This document shows positions 11,622 through 23,260 of a stretch of DNA of 64,000 bases, one piece after another (the stretch's first letter is position 1; each line of letters begins with the position of its first letter). Made by a program: the position numbers and the translations under genes. The notes under the pieces are model-generated. The model had not been told where the DNA came from. It was given only the letters and a program-made list of their open reading frames with translations, and ran no database searches. This DNA comes from Bursaphelenchus xylophilus (Eukaryota > Nematoda > Chromadorea > Rhabditida > Aphelenchoididae): contig CAJFCV020000002.1 of NCBI GenBank assembly GCA_904066235.2, forward strand, positions 5,518,001 through 5,582,000, written 5' to 3'.

Positions 11622-14311
11622 ATGTCCTTTGGGTTCGAAGAACTGTCAATAGCTCAAGAAGAAACCACTGATGAGGCCAAACAAACCCTGAATTGGAACG
11701 AAATTAAAACGTAAGTTATTTCTGGAAGTTATTGAAGTTTAGACGCACAAGTGAAATGTAAATAATTTTAGAAAGTACGATGACTTCCACACGATTGATT
11801 GGCCGCGAGATCTGGCCCGTGATAGGATGCGGCACAAATTTATTAAAGGTGTTAGACAAGACTCCATGTTGGGAATGTTTTATGGCATCTGGGATGCTGG
11901 TTCTGGTTGGATCTGTGTACTACTTGTGGGATTGGCTGCCGGAACAGTGGCTGGTGTCATTGATATCAGTGCAAGATGGATGAGTGATCTAAAGGTAAGT
12001 GAAATATATTATTTTTACTATTTTTTAGAGTGGTATATGCGCTGATCGCTTTTGGTTGGATCGTGAACATTGTTGTTGGTCTGCCAATGACAGCGCATAT
12101 AAAGATAACGACTGTAGTGCGTGGACAACGTGGCCGGAGATGTTACATTACTACGACAAGAACTTTTTCTATTATTCTCTGGAGTTTTTCTTCTATGTTG
12201 TATGGGGAGGTAAGTTACAAAAAATATTATTTTAATCGTCCTTTTAGTATTGATGGCAGGCACTGCAGCTTGCTTGGTCCGAACCTTTGCTCCATATGCT
12301 TGTGGCTCCGGTATCCCTGAGATCAAATGTATCTTATCAGGATTTGTGATCCGCGGATACCTGGGAAAATGGACGTTTATCATAAAGTCTGTGGGTCTTA
12401 TATTGTCATCTGCCTCAGGTATGTCTGTTTTTGCGGCTGTCTTATCCTTAGGATTGAATCTGGGAAAGGAAGGTCCAATGGTGCATCTTGCGTGTTGCAT
12501 TGGTAATATACTATCATATCTCTTCCCAAAATACGGGCAAAATGAAGCCAAGAAAAGGGAAATACTGTCGGCTTCAGCTGCTGCTGGTGTCTCTGTGGCT
12601 TTTGGCGCTCCAATTGGGGGTGTAATGTTCAGGCAAGTAGTATTTAGTACTTATCTATATTTATTAATTTATATAATTTTAGTTTGGAAGAAGCGAGTTA
12701 TTACTTCCCTTTGAAGACGATGTGGCGCTCTTTCTTTTGCGCACTTGTTGCCGGCGTTATTTTGAGGATGGTGAATCCATTCGGATCGGATCAGGTAAGT
12801 GATATGTTCTGATATATTCAATCCTTTATTCAGACGTCCCTGTTCCATGTAGATTACAATATGAAATGGTCATTCTTCGAGTTGGTTCCATTTGCTGTTA
12901 TCGGAACTTTTGGTGGAATGATAGGCTCCTTTTTCATCTGGTGGGATCTGCTTCTCTAAATTAATATAATTTTATAGGGCCAATGTTAAATGGTGCTTGT
13001 TCCGCAAATCAAGCAAGTTCTTGGGTCAGAACCCCATCCGTGAGGTCCTTGTAGTCGCTGCGATTACTGGAGCTATCCAATATATGAATCCATACACAAG
13101 AAAGAGCTCCAGTGCTTTGATTAAACAGGTAATCTGCTTTTTAAGTAAATAATATTCCCTGATTAGTTATTTGACAGATGCGGACCAGAGGATTACATGG
13201 AAGATCTTTGTGATTACAAGAATAAAACGTTCACAGCTGACAAAATCGATGAGAATTATCACACCGGCCATATGGGATTCGGGGTTCAGGTAACCTATTT
13301 TCTAGAATAATATCATTGGTAATTTCAGACTGCATTTTGGCAACTGATTATGGCCTTGTTTGTCAAGTTGTTCCTTACAGTTGCCACTTTTGGTGTCAAA
13401 GTTCCCTCAGGGCTCTTCATTCCGAGCTTGGCCATGGGTGCCATTGCTGGAAGACTTCTTGGAATCCAAGTTGAATCTTTTGTGAGCACTCTGCAGAGCA
13501 CTGGAAGTTCCGGATGGAATTGTCAGATTGGGAAGGACTGTGTGATGCCTGGTCTGTATGCCATGGTCGGAGCTGCGGCTGTCCTAGGTGGAGTAACTAG
13601 AATGACGGTCAGTTTAGTGGTCATTATGTTCGAATTGACTGGAAGTCTCGAATTTATTGTACCCACAATGGCAGGTGTGATGTTTGCTAAATGGGTTGGC
13701 GATGCTATTTGTAAAGAGGTGGGACTTTTACGGTTGACTAATTACTGTTTTAGGGTATTTATGATGCTCACATAGAAATGAATGGATATCCTTTTCTTGA
13801 TAACAAAGGAGAATATCCCTTCTCGACCACCGCATTCGAAGTTATGAGAGCAGGTACCGATCAAGCTCCCCTGAAAGTGATCAGTAATGGGAAGATGACA
13901 GTAGGAGACCTGGAGGGATTACTTCGAGAATCATCCTTTAGCGGATTCCCAGTGGTCGAAAAGGATGATCTGGTTATTGGATTTTGTACAAGAAGAGATC
14001 TCGAATCCGCCCTGAGGGCAGCTCGAAAGAATCACACGAATGTGACCACCCAATCCAAAGTTTATTTCACTCCGCACTCAACTGACGATGATATCCCCGG
14101 CTCCAGTGCCGGACCTATTTCTCTGAGATTACGCAAAGTTATGGACATGGCCCCGTTAACTGTCACAGAACAAACTCCCATGGAAACAGTGATTGATATG
14201 TTCAGAAAACTGGGCCTTCGTCAAGTTCTAGTCACCCGGGATGGTCGATTACTCGGAATTATAACCAAAAAAGATGTCCTCGCATTCATGAGGGAGGGAT
14301 CCGAATTGTAA
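11622..14311 (+). CDS. clh-5: ClC-3/4/5-type endosomal chloride/proton exchanger (clh-5-like)
   Basis: About ten exons run from ATG 11622 to the stop at 14309-14311 in one frame. The N-terminus has the ClC-3/4/5 signature [10 protein letters not shown] and [18 protein letters not shown]. The selectivity-filter motifs are all present: [14 protein letters not shown], then GKEGPMVH with the gating glutamate, then [17 protein letters not shown]. The second proton-path glutamate is kept in [18 protein letters not shown], so this should be a 2Cl-/H+ antiporter of endosomes or lysosomes rather than a channel. Two CBS domains follow (about 13850-13990 and 14130-14300; [19 protein letters not shown] and [19 protein letters not shown]). 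The intron at 12633-12682 starts with GC instead of GT; joining there restores VMF-SLEEAS exactly. Orthology to clh-5 is inferred from family features. Confidence 0.93.
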
Positions 14312-14555
14312 ATCTCATTTTGTTGACCCTAAGTCAGGCGCTGTGACCTATATTGTGAGTCTTTGGATCACCGGGTATCCTGCTTTTCGAAAACACTTTC
14401 CTTTTTTGGATATAAAGTTCTAGTTTTGTTACCTTTACAGGATTGAATACTTACGATATTTACATGGTTTACTGTATTATTCCATTTGAAAACGAATATA
14501 GATTGTATTATATATTTTGAGTGAAAAATATTTATTTTATAATAAATAATATTTA

Positions 14556-14996
14556 ATCAGGGTGATTTATATCTGGCGGCAAGTTTAGGAGGCCATTTTT
14601 TGGCACCTACATAAAAATCGATGGTTTTCCACATTTTTAATCGAAATCCGGTGGACGAAAACCCGCTAATTGTGGGTTTAGTTACCTCTACGGCTATTCT
14701 AGACGTCCCACCAGACGTTTTAATTTCATACATACATATACACGTAAAAAAACTTCTGGAAAGCATAAAAGCTTTCAGTGAAAAGTGCAAAGACCTTTAT
14801 CCAGCTTTTTTGTATCAGGGGGTCAAACAGGAACGGGCCGTCCCCCGAGCTTTTGCCGGGCCGGACCTGAGCAAATTTGAAAAAGCCCCGGGCATGCCCA
14901 ATTGCCACCTCTAATCGAAACCGTGCACGAAATTGACGATAATTAGTTGCAAAAAATGGCCTCCTGGGCTTGCCACCAGCTATAAATCACCTTGGT
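14556..14996. mobile_element. Non-autonomous terminal-inverted-repeat element (MITE), about 440 bp
   Basis: The two ends are inverted copies for about 45 bp: GGTGATTTATATCTGGCGGC (from 14561) and the complement of GCCACCAGCTATAAATCACC (to 14991), continuing into AGGAGGCCATTTTTTG on both sides. TA dinucleotides flank both ends and may be the target duplication, but the exact edges are not certain. The interior has a GC-rich patch (GGGCCGGACC...CCCCGGGCATGCCC, about 14835-14900). No transposase is encoded; the open frame 14621-14914 is chance. It fills the gap between the ClC gene and the convergent kinase gene. Confidence 0.8.
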
Positions 14997-15003
14997 TATA
15001 TGA

Positions 15004-16341
<1,338 letters not shown>

Positions 16342-16638
16342 AATTCAAAGTTTTTCGAAAATGATCAAATCCGTTTTCGTACCCAATTCTGATCAAATTT
16401 GAATATTTTGCAAATTCACCCATTTTTTTGCTGCATCGCTATCGGCCTCATTTGTTTTAATTGCATAAATTTTTGCGCAATTGATCCCTCCGGATCAAAA
16501 CAAATCCTTAATTTATGAGGGCCAAGAGGTCGTGACTCATCCGGCCAAATGATCTCGGCCCAAAAATCTCGGGCCTCTTCGCTCTGAGTCAGTCGAGTTA
16601 TCAGCTGTCAAATTGTAAAAAAACGGGAAAAAAGAAGC

Positions 16639-16710
16639 ATGGGGAAGATCGGAAAAAGATCTCGAAGCAGATCCCCTCCGGTCATTTCGAAGACCCCTCG
16701 GGCGGGATGA
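16639..16710 (+). promoter_or_regulatory. Upstream ORF overlapping the drebrin-like start by ATGA
   Basis: An ATG at 16639 opens a 23-codon frame rich in Arg, Ser and Lys that stops at TGA 16708-16710. The main start codon is 16707-16709, so stop and start overlap as ATGA. Such overlaps are known to allow termination-reinitiation, so translation of the downstream protein may depend on it. Whether this ATG lies on the mature mRNA depends on where the leader or transcript begins, which I cannot see. Confidence 0.4.
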
Positions 16711-18768
16711 CAGTCAACCTCTTGAACAACGAGGCCTCCCTATTAGAGGCCATCGAATCCGCTTGTAATTCGGACAGTTCGTGGTATGTTCGGGTATATT
16801 AATTAAGGGTACTTGAGAGAACAGGAAGCGGCTCTTCTTTGTTTGATTAACACTTTTTTAGGTCCATCTTCGAGTACGATGGAGGCTCCAATATTCTGAA
16901 AGTGGGGGGACGAGGAGGTGAGCAAGCTTGTTCATGATTCAGAAGCTCTCTTTCTAAATGCCTGAGGCGTTCCAAATTTTTGTCTTATATTCCCATTCTT
17001 TTATTTTATTTTCTACCCGAAAACAATCAAATTAATTTTAGATAGTGGTCTAAAACAGATCCTCGCCGAATTTGACACCTCTATAATACAATACGGCCTA
17101 GTACCAGTCAGTGTCGGAGGTCAAAGGAAGGTGATTTTGATTCACTGGGTGAGAAAGCAAACAATTTGCTTAATACTCAATCATTCAGCAAGGAGAGGGA
17201 GTCCCGGCCATCCGATTGGCACAGATCGCTTCCCATTTGGAGGAGATCAAACGACTCATCAAGAAGGTCAATCTGGTCATTTACGCTCGGAATCAGGAGG
17301 ATCTAGAGATTACTTCGGTCTGCAATCAACTTCAGAAATTGGCCATGGCCCCACCACCTCAACTTCCAGCCAAACCGCAGCCATTTGTGCCTCAGGCCGC
17401 GTCTATTGATAAAGTTAAACAAGTCAGACCGGAAAAAGAAATTGAGTTGGGAGAACGGGAAAAGTTTTGGAATGAGGTAAGGAGGATTTAGAAATAGCTA
17501 AACGACCTTTACTGAGGTGTTAATTAGATAAAGGGAATATTTTTGCAATGGAAAACAAAACACACGTATTACAGCTGCGAGCAGAAGAAGAAGAACGGCG
17601 AAAGGAAGAGCTCCTGAAGCAAGAAGAACAGAGAAAACAGTACGAGTTGGAAAGGAAGCTCTGGGAGAAAGAACTGCATCAGATCCATATCAGCGCTGCT
17701 GCCAGAGCGGCCCAAGAAGCGGCCAAAGATCAGCCAGCTCCACCTCCGGCCCCAAAACCGGTGAAAAAACATTCTCTGGTCTCAGGCCGAGCTCAGATGT
17801 TTGATGAAAAAGTGGCCGAATTGGTAAGAACATTATTAGCTTAAATTTTAATTTTTAGAAAAATGATGACTATACTAGTCGCGCCATAAAGTCCTGAAAC
17901 AAGAGCTTGCGCGAAAGTGCATGTCGTTTGTGAAAAAACGGGGAATTGCCGCGGCGGGTGGAAAAACGCACTGTGGAAATGTGGGACTTTATAGCGCAAC
18001 TAGTACAATTATGACTACCGTAAATTTTAAGGTCCGAACAACTCCCAAAGTCCTCAGTAAAAACAAGCAGTTCAAATTCGAAGTTGCCCTCCAGCCCAAG
18101 AATCCTCCACCTCCAGTCAATTCGTCAGCCAATATTGATGACACTTTTATTCCCTTGGTTTTCGAAGATCCATCTAAACCTGTGGCCAAGGTTGTTCCTC
18201 AACCGCCAGAACAAAAAGTGGAAGAAGTTGTAGAGAAAATTGAAGAGAAAGAGGTTCAGAAAATCGATGAACCTCCGAAGATCTCGGAGCAGAATTCCGT
18301 CCTCAGGGCATTGACCCTTTGGGACTATCAGGCCGGTAAGTGAATTCATGATTAGAATCTATCGGGAAAGTCCTCTGGACATGTATTTTTTGCGTATTTT
18401 TTTATAAAAGGAAAGTTATCTTATGCTGTTCTAAGGAGCGAAAAAATTTCTGGAAAGAGACTGTGGAAAAAAGAGAGGAGTCAGAGAAAAAAATATTATT
18501 ATTGTTAGAATTTTTCGAATTTGATCGAAAAAAGTCGATTCTTTCGCAGCACGATTTTTTTCAAAAAGGCATTTTCGTTTTTGCACCATAGTTTACATGA
18601 TGACAACATTCTTAGCATTTTATTTTTTCAGATGACAACACCGAGATTAGTTTTGATCCTAACTGGATTCTGACGGACATCGAGCAGTTGTACGATGGCT
18701 GGTGGAGAGGGCGTGCCCCCAACGGCCAAGTGGGCCTATTCCCTTCAAATTATGTTAAACTCCTTTGA
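16707..18768 (+). CDS. dbn-1: Drebrin-like / Abp1 actin-binding adaptor (ADF-H + coiled coil + SH3)
   Basis: A cytosolic actin-filament-binding adaptor of the DBNL/Abp1 family, linking cortical actin to endocytosis. The start [16 protein letters not shown] matches the family's opening. The ADF-homology domain spans about 16707-17340 over four exons ([56 protein letters not shown]). Next come a KFWNE stretch and a strongly charged coiled coil ([20 protein letters not shown]), then Pro-rich linkers ([19 protein letters not shown]). The final two exons form an SH3 domain: [43 protein letters not shown], stop TGA 18766-18768. The intron 17824-18030 holds a small inverted-repeat element. Assignment to the family is firm; the symbol is by inferred orthology. 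Confidence 0.9.
17875..18003. mobile_element. Short TA-flanked inverted-repeat element (MITE), about 129 bp
   Basis: Ends CTAGTCGCGCCATAAAGTCC and the complement of GGGACTTTATAGCGCAACTAG form near-perfect 20-bp terminal inverted repeats. TA dinucleotides flank both ends (17873-17874 and 18004-18005), as for Tc1/mariner-type insertions. The interior is a short GC-rich segment with no coding frame. It lies in a drebrin-like intron: joining GAATTG at 17823 to GTCCGAAC at 18031 keeps the protein frame, so the element is spliced out. Confidence 0.75.
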
Positions 18769-18813
18769 TCTTTTGGATATTTTTATTTAATAAAAGAATT
18801 ATATTTATGAGAT

Positions 18814-20084
18814 TCAGTCATCTTCTTCTTCTTTGGTGCTTTCCGAGACTCCAACTTGGAGCCACTTGTTATTTGTGGGTATACTCACATCCAAAACGAC
18901 CTCTCCTTCTGATTCTATTTGGAATCCGAACGAAAATTCACCCTAAAGTAAGGATACTATTATATAAATTAGAATTTCTATTTTTTATGACGTAAAATTA
19001 GCAACCTTTAACGTTTCTTTCACTTTTTGAACGTTCCGTTTCACCGTTTGAATAGTCGATTTCGGGTTGAACTTACAGAAAATACATCCAAAAGGGAGAT
19101 TCCGAGTAAACTTGGAGGTTCGGGCAACTCTAATGTCGAATTGAATCCGATTTTCTCCTCTAATTCTTTTATCGTATGGACGCCAGGCTCTTCGAAAACT
19201 TTGCAGATATCTTCTCCTATGAAATCACAGAGTTTGAGCTTGCTAAAATAAAATAAATATGATTATATTATGCATAGCATTACGTAAAATTAATAAGGAA
19301 AAAATTTCCCATTTATCCTGGCAAATCGGATAAATGAAATTTTTTCTCTCAAATCTACGCCAACAAAATCTAACCGCCGTTCTCCCACCAATTTCCTCCC
19401 ATTACAGTATCCCTTACCAGAAATTGCTGGGTAATGCCAGATATTGACTTTCCCCATTCAAACAGAGCGCATCGTCAAATCCATTTCCTCTGACTGTTAT
19501 CCGCATGATCCCGGTCTTCAAAAGCTCATATTTCCTGGGGAGATGCATCTCTCCTTCCAATAATGTTACCCATCCGGGCATAGGTACTGTAGGTTTACCG
19601 TAAGCACACGACGGAGTGAGGTCATGGTTGTAGATAGTCCCACTGAACGATTTGATAAAGGCTGGTTTTGGCTCTAAATTGTAATATTTTAGATTCAATT
19701 AGTCCTTTTTTTTATATTACCAGTGGGTACAAAAAATTAATTTCTAGATAAACTGTCGTAACTCTAAAGTTCTTGTAAAAACGGAGCATCCCTTCCAATT
19801 CTTACACTCCAATCTTTGTAAAAGTGTAACATTCTCACGTCTGCATTCAAAAGACGATCATATTTCATATGATCTGACATCTTAATGGGGAAGACCCCTG
19901 ATAATATAAAGTACTATTGACACCCAAAATAAACTGTTTAATCAATCGAGGACTTACTTTTAAAGTCGGATCTTGCTTTGATCAAATTGTGGACCTTGTC
20001 TTCACACTTGTGCTCTCCTTCCTTGGCACTTTGGGTCGATTCGATCAGCAAGAAACCCAAGGAAACCAATAAAAACCCGTTCAT
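18814..20084 (-). CDS. Secreted protein with ML/GM2-activator-like pattern (6 exons), function uncertain
   Basis: ATG 20084 starts a clear signal peptide (MNGFLLVSLGFLLIESTQSA). Exons at about 20084-19958, 19893-19802, 19747-19721, 19673-19422, 19246-19064 and 18942-18814 can be joined in frame to TGA 18814-18816. The body has spaced cysteines: CAYGKP, ALCLNGES, then CKLKLCDFIGEDICKVF. The order of strands, PMPGWVTLLEGEMHL, a Trp before a C-x-L-x-L-C group, and a closing GEFSFGFQIESEGEVVLDVS, is reminiscent of GM2-activator/MD-2-related lipid-recognition proteins. That similarity is my pattern reading and is weak. The third exon is very short and its boundaries are the least sure. The C-terminus is acidic (ESTKEEEDD). 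Confidence 0.6.
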
Positions 20085-23000
20085 TGCTATAAAAAGTTCT
20101 TTATTTGGGCGACCGAAACGCGCAACGTCTGAGAAAGGAAGGAGGAAAACTCCAGTTTCTTCGACGTGAAGATGACCAGGTGAGGAACGGAAACGAAAAA
20201 CACTTCCGAGTTGTGTTCCGAGTGGTTATTCAATTAGATAACCTTGAAGATTTTAATTTGGGGTCATCAGAATGATTAAAAGGAGAGAGAAAAGATGCCT
20301 GGGGGTTCAAGTAGATATTAATTTGGTCATGGTGAAGACAAAATAAACGTCGTTTGAAGGCTGCGGAAACAACAAAATATAATGACTAATCGATTTGATC
20401 TACTATAAGATTCTTTGATTGAATAACAGAAAATCACAAAACTCTTAACGGATAGATTTCGATAAAACTTGGCTCGAAATATCGGTGTGTCGGGGAAATA
20501 TAGTGGCGGGTCGTCGCAACAAATTGATTCGCCTCGCCGAAGAACCGGTGCAGCACACCAAATCCCCAGCCGCTGCTGCCTATCGCAATGCGATGATGGG
20601 CGATTCCAAGGCGCGACCCGCTGTTATTTTCCCGACAATTTGATATATCTGGGATTTTTAGCCCGTGCTTTGCAGAAATCACACAGAAATTTATATTAAA
20701 AAATCACAATTTAGACCCATTTATGAATCCGAAAATAAAAAATCTACAAAAAATGAATTCATTTCTTCAAGGTATCCGATACAGGTCATTGGATTCCTGA
20801 AGAAAACGTAGTTTTCTTTGGCCGAATCTTCTCATTATCGACAGTCATTACCCACCCAAAAAAACGAAAAGTTTTGGAAATTTAGAAGCGGCCTAGTTAA
20901 AATACAAGTACCAAATTTAAAGAAAAGCTGCTCAACAACTCTCGACCATAGTAATTGTAACAATAAAGTTTACCATAAGACGCCCTTTTTACGCGTAAAA
21001 CTTACCTAGAAGCCCTATCTAACGCTTTTCAAAATCAAAAGTAAAAATAAATTTTCGAAACCCATACCATCACCATTGCAGTCCTTGTTTACTGCTGATT
21101 CTTGAGTTTTCGAGAGCTCTCTTTTTTATTTCCGACACAAAAATTACTGTAACAAAACACAGAAAATCGATAAAATTTGAAACGTAAAATATTTTCTGTA
21201 GCCAAACCACATTTTTTTTCTGTGAATTATATTATATTTTATGTGGCGTCATTAGGCACTGAGGGTATTTTGAAATGGATGTTTATTGAATCAACCAAAT
21301 ATTACAATAATTGTTGTTGTTTTAGGGTCACAGACACCGAAATGAAAGGAATTTGTAAAAAGAATTCGAATATTACCGGTAACGTCATCCAAGTGTAAAA
21401 TTTTTAAAGCAAAGAAGTCGCTTCGAGAGTCCAAAGTTGAAGATTAAAATGATGGTTTGATGTCTTCGGTTCATTTTTTCAGCCGGTTCGGATGGGAAAG
21501 GTCGCAAATCCGAGTCTGGGGCCTTTCATCATCAAATTAAATTTCTTAAGTTCAAGTTTACTATACACTAATATTGATGCGTCGTCACCCTGAAACGTCG
21601 TGATTGGAAGCGTTTTGAACTTTACACCCTCAGGCTGATGTAACCGAAATATAATTTTTTTCGAAAAGGGGTAATTTTTAGGTGTACCCGGAATTTCTGG
21701 AGTATTCTTAAAAGAAAAAGAAAAATTATTGACGATTCGAAAAGGATAAGTCCATTCGATTGCTTCTATTTATTTCCTTTACTTCTCAATTCTCAACGCT
21801 TTTCATAATTTTAAAGTTTTCGTGGCGGGACTCAAACTGTACGCGCGTATTTAGATTTTTGATCTTTCATTGGTCTTTTGCTGGGTTCTAAACCTCATTA
21901 AGGCAAACGTGACATAATTGATCAAAATATCGTCTAAAACACGTTGGATTCTGCGGGTTCACACGATGATTTAGACGTGATCCACGTTAACTATAATGAG
22001 GAATCGTAATGTCGTTTTCTACGTCCAATGGAATCTCGTTGTCCTCAATTGAGGCCTCAAATAAATAAATTTACCGCATAGTAAAAGGGGCGGGATCTCT
22101 TATCACCACTTTATTATCGTTGATCAGAGAACTTTCTTCGGGAAATTCGAGGTATTCCCCAAACGAATGTCGCCTACGTTATGACAAAAAATGACGATCC
22201 TTGTGACAGATGTGATCGAACGCGTTATTTTCCATCCCAAAAATATTACACCTTATAAGGAGTCTGTTTAGCTTATCACAACTTTCAAGTTTTACCATCC
22301 GGAAGTTTTGTTTGGGAAGAAAGAAGTTTGGGTTAAGAGTATAAGCAATCAAAAGGCGATTGTAATCTCTCATTTCGAGGTCGGATACAAATCTTTTTCT
22401 ATCTCTGACGTCATGGAAGACTTGATTTTTGTTACACAGAAATTTGTGTAGTTATTGTAAAGGCCATCTCCATGAGAATCCATTCATCTACGGTAATTTT
22501 TATTTTATTTTGGGTATTAATTGGAGATGTTTTTGCCTAAAATAATGTTTTTTGTCAATTTCACTTCGAGTTTTACTTGGTAAATGCAATCCTCGGCATG
22601 CAAAGTCCTTTTTTATTAGAATAATTATTTTTGGACGTGTCCCTTAGATAGTTTTCCCCTTTTTTATGGATAATTTGCTCTTTTTCTCATGGTTAGGATG
22701 GGAAATACCCAAAACTCGTGTTTTTCCGCCTGCTGAACCCTTTGTAGATGTGGATTGTGATGCCAATCTGTTCTCGGGGAGGAGACGAACACACAGACAC
22801 AACTTTTCTTTCCACGTCTCGTGTTCTTTGGACAAGCTGCCGAATGCCGAGAGAAGGGGTCTCGCGGCCGAACAGATATTACTCTCACTCTTTGTTTGTT
22901 TTTTCAATAATTCCAGATAAATGTAGTGGTAATTCGATACTTTTTTTTCGGGTACTTGTGAATTACAAAAGGATCCCATCAATTCTGTCGAAAACCTTTT

Positions 23001-23260
23001 TTAATTACTTTTTTGGACGGGAATTCTCGCGTTGTAATGCGAAGATGGCGTCGTTGATCGTCTGTCAGAGTCGGTGGAGGGTTCCCGTGCTTTTCAGGCT
23101 GGCCATAAATTATACTTGAATCTTCAAAATCAGATTGAAAGGGCGATTTGAGTGCATCGGCGGGAACGCCCTCTGGCGACGATAAAATTTAGTTTTCGTC
23201 GATGCTTTTTTTGCGCGCGCGCCCTCTCGAACCGACTAATGACATCGTTTTGCAGGTGTC
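20085..23260. other. Long gene-poor intergenic region
   Basis: About 3.2 kb between two divergently oriented genes. It holds one short inverted-repeat element (20488-20637) and otherwise AT-rich sequence, with scattered ACTGTAA/TTACAGT words. Open frames (for example 22644-22982 minus and 22748-23119 plus) overlap on both strands, lack splice partners and resemble nothing known. GC content rises just before 23261, likely the promoter and 5' UTR of the transporter. Confidence 0.5.
20488..20637. repeat. Inverted-repeat element, about 150 bp (TGTCGGG ends)
   Basis: The left end TGTCGGGGAAATATAGTGGC (continuing GGGTCG) is mirrored by the complement of the right end CGACCCGCTGTTATTTTCCC (continuing GACA), giving about 26 bp of imperfect terminal inverted repeat. 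The interior has further partial symmetry (GATTCGCCTCGC against GGGCGATTCC). There is no coding frame. It is consistent with a short MITE; no target duplication could be assigned. Confidence 0.65.

Noticed and set aside
12018..12551. 177-codon minus-strand open frame across the ClC gene
   Set aside because: It lies antisense to exons and introns of a clearly conserved transporter and has no recognisable domain or splice signals.
14621..14914. 97-codon open frame inside the inverted-repeat element at 14556-14996
   Set aside because: It has no transposase motif, and the element is short and flanked by its own repeats; treated as chance in a non-autonomous element.
22644..23119. Overlapping open frames on both strands upstream of the sugar transporter
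   Set aside because: Frames of similar length on both strands, no domains, no supporting splice sites; fits the GC-richer promoter region.
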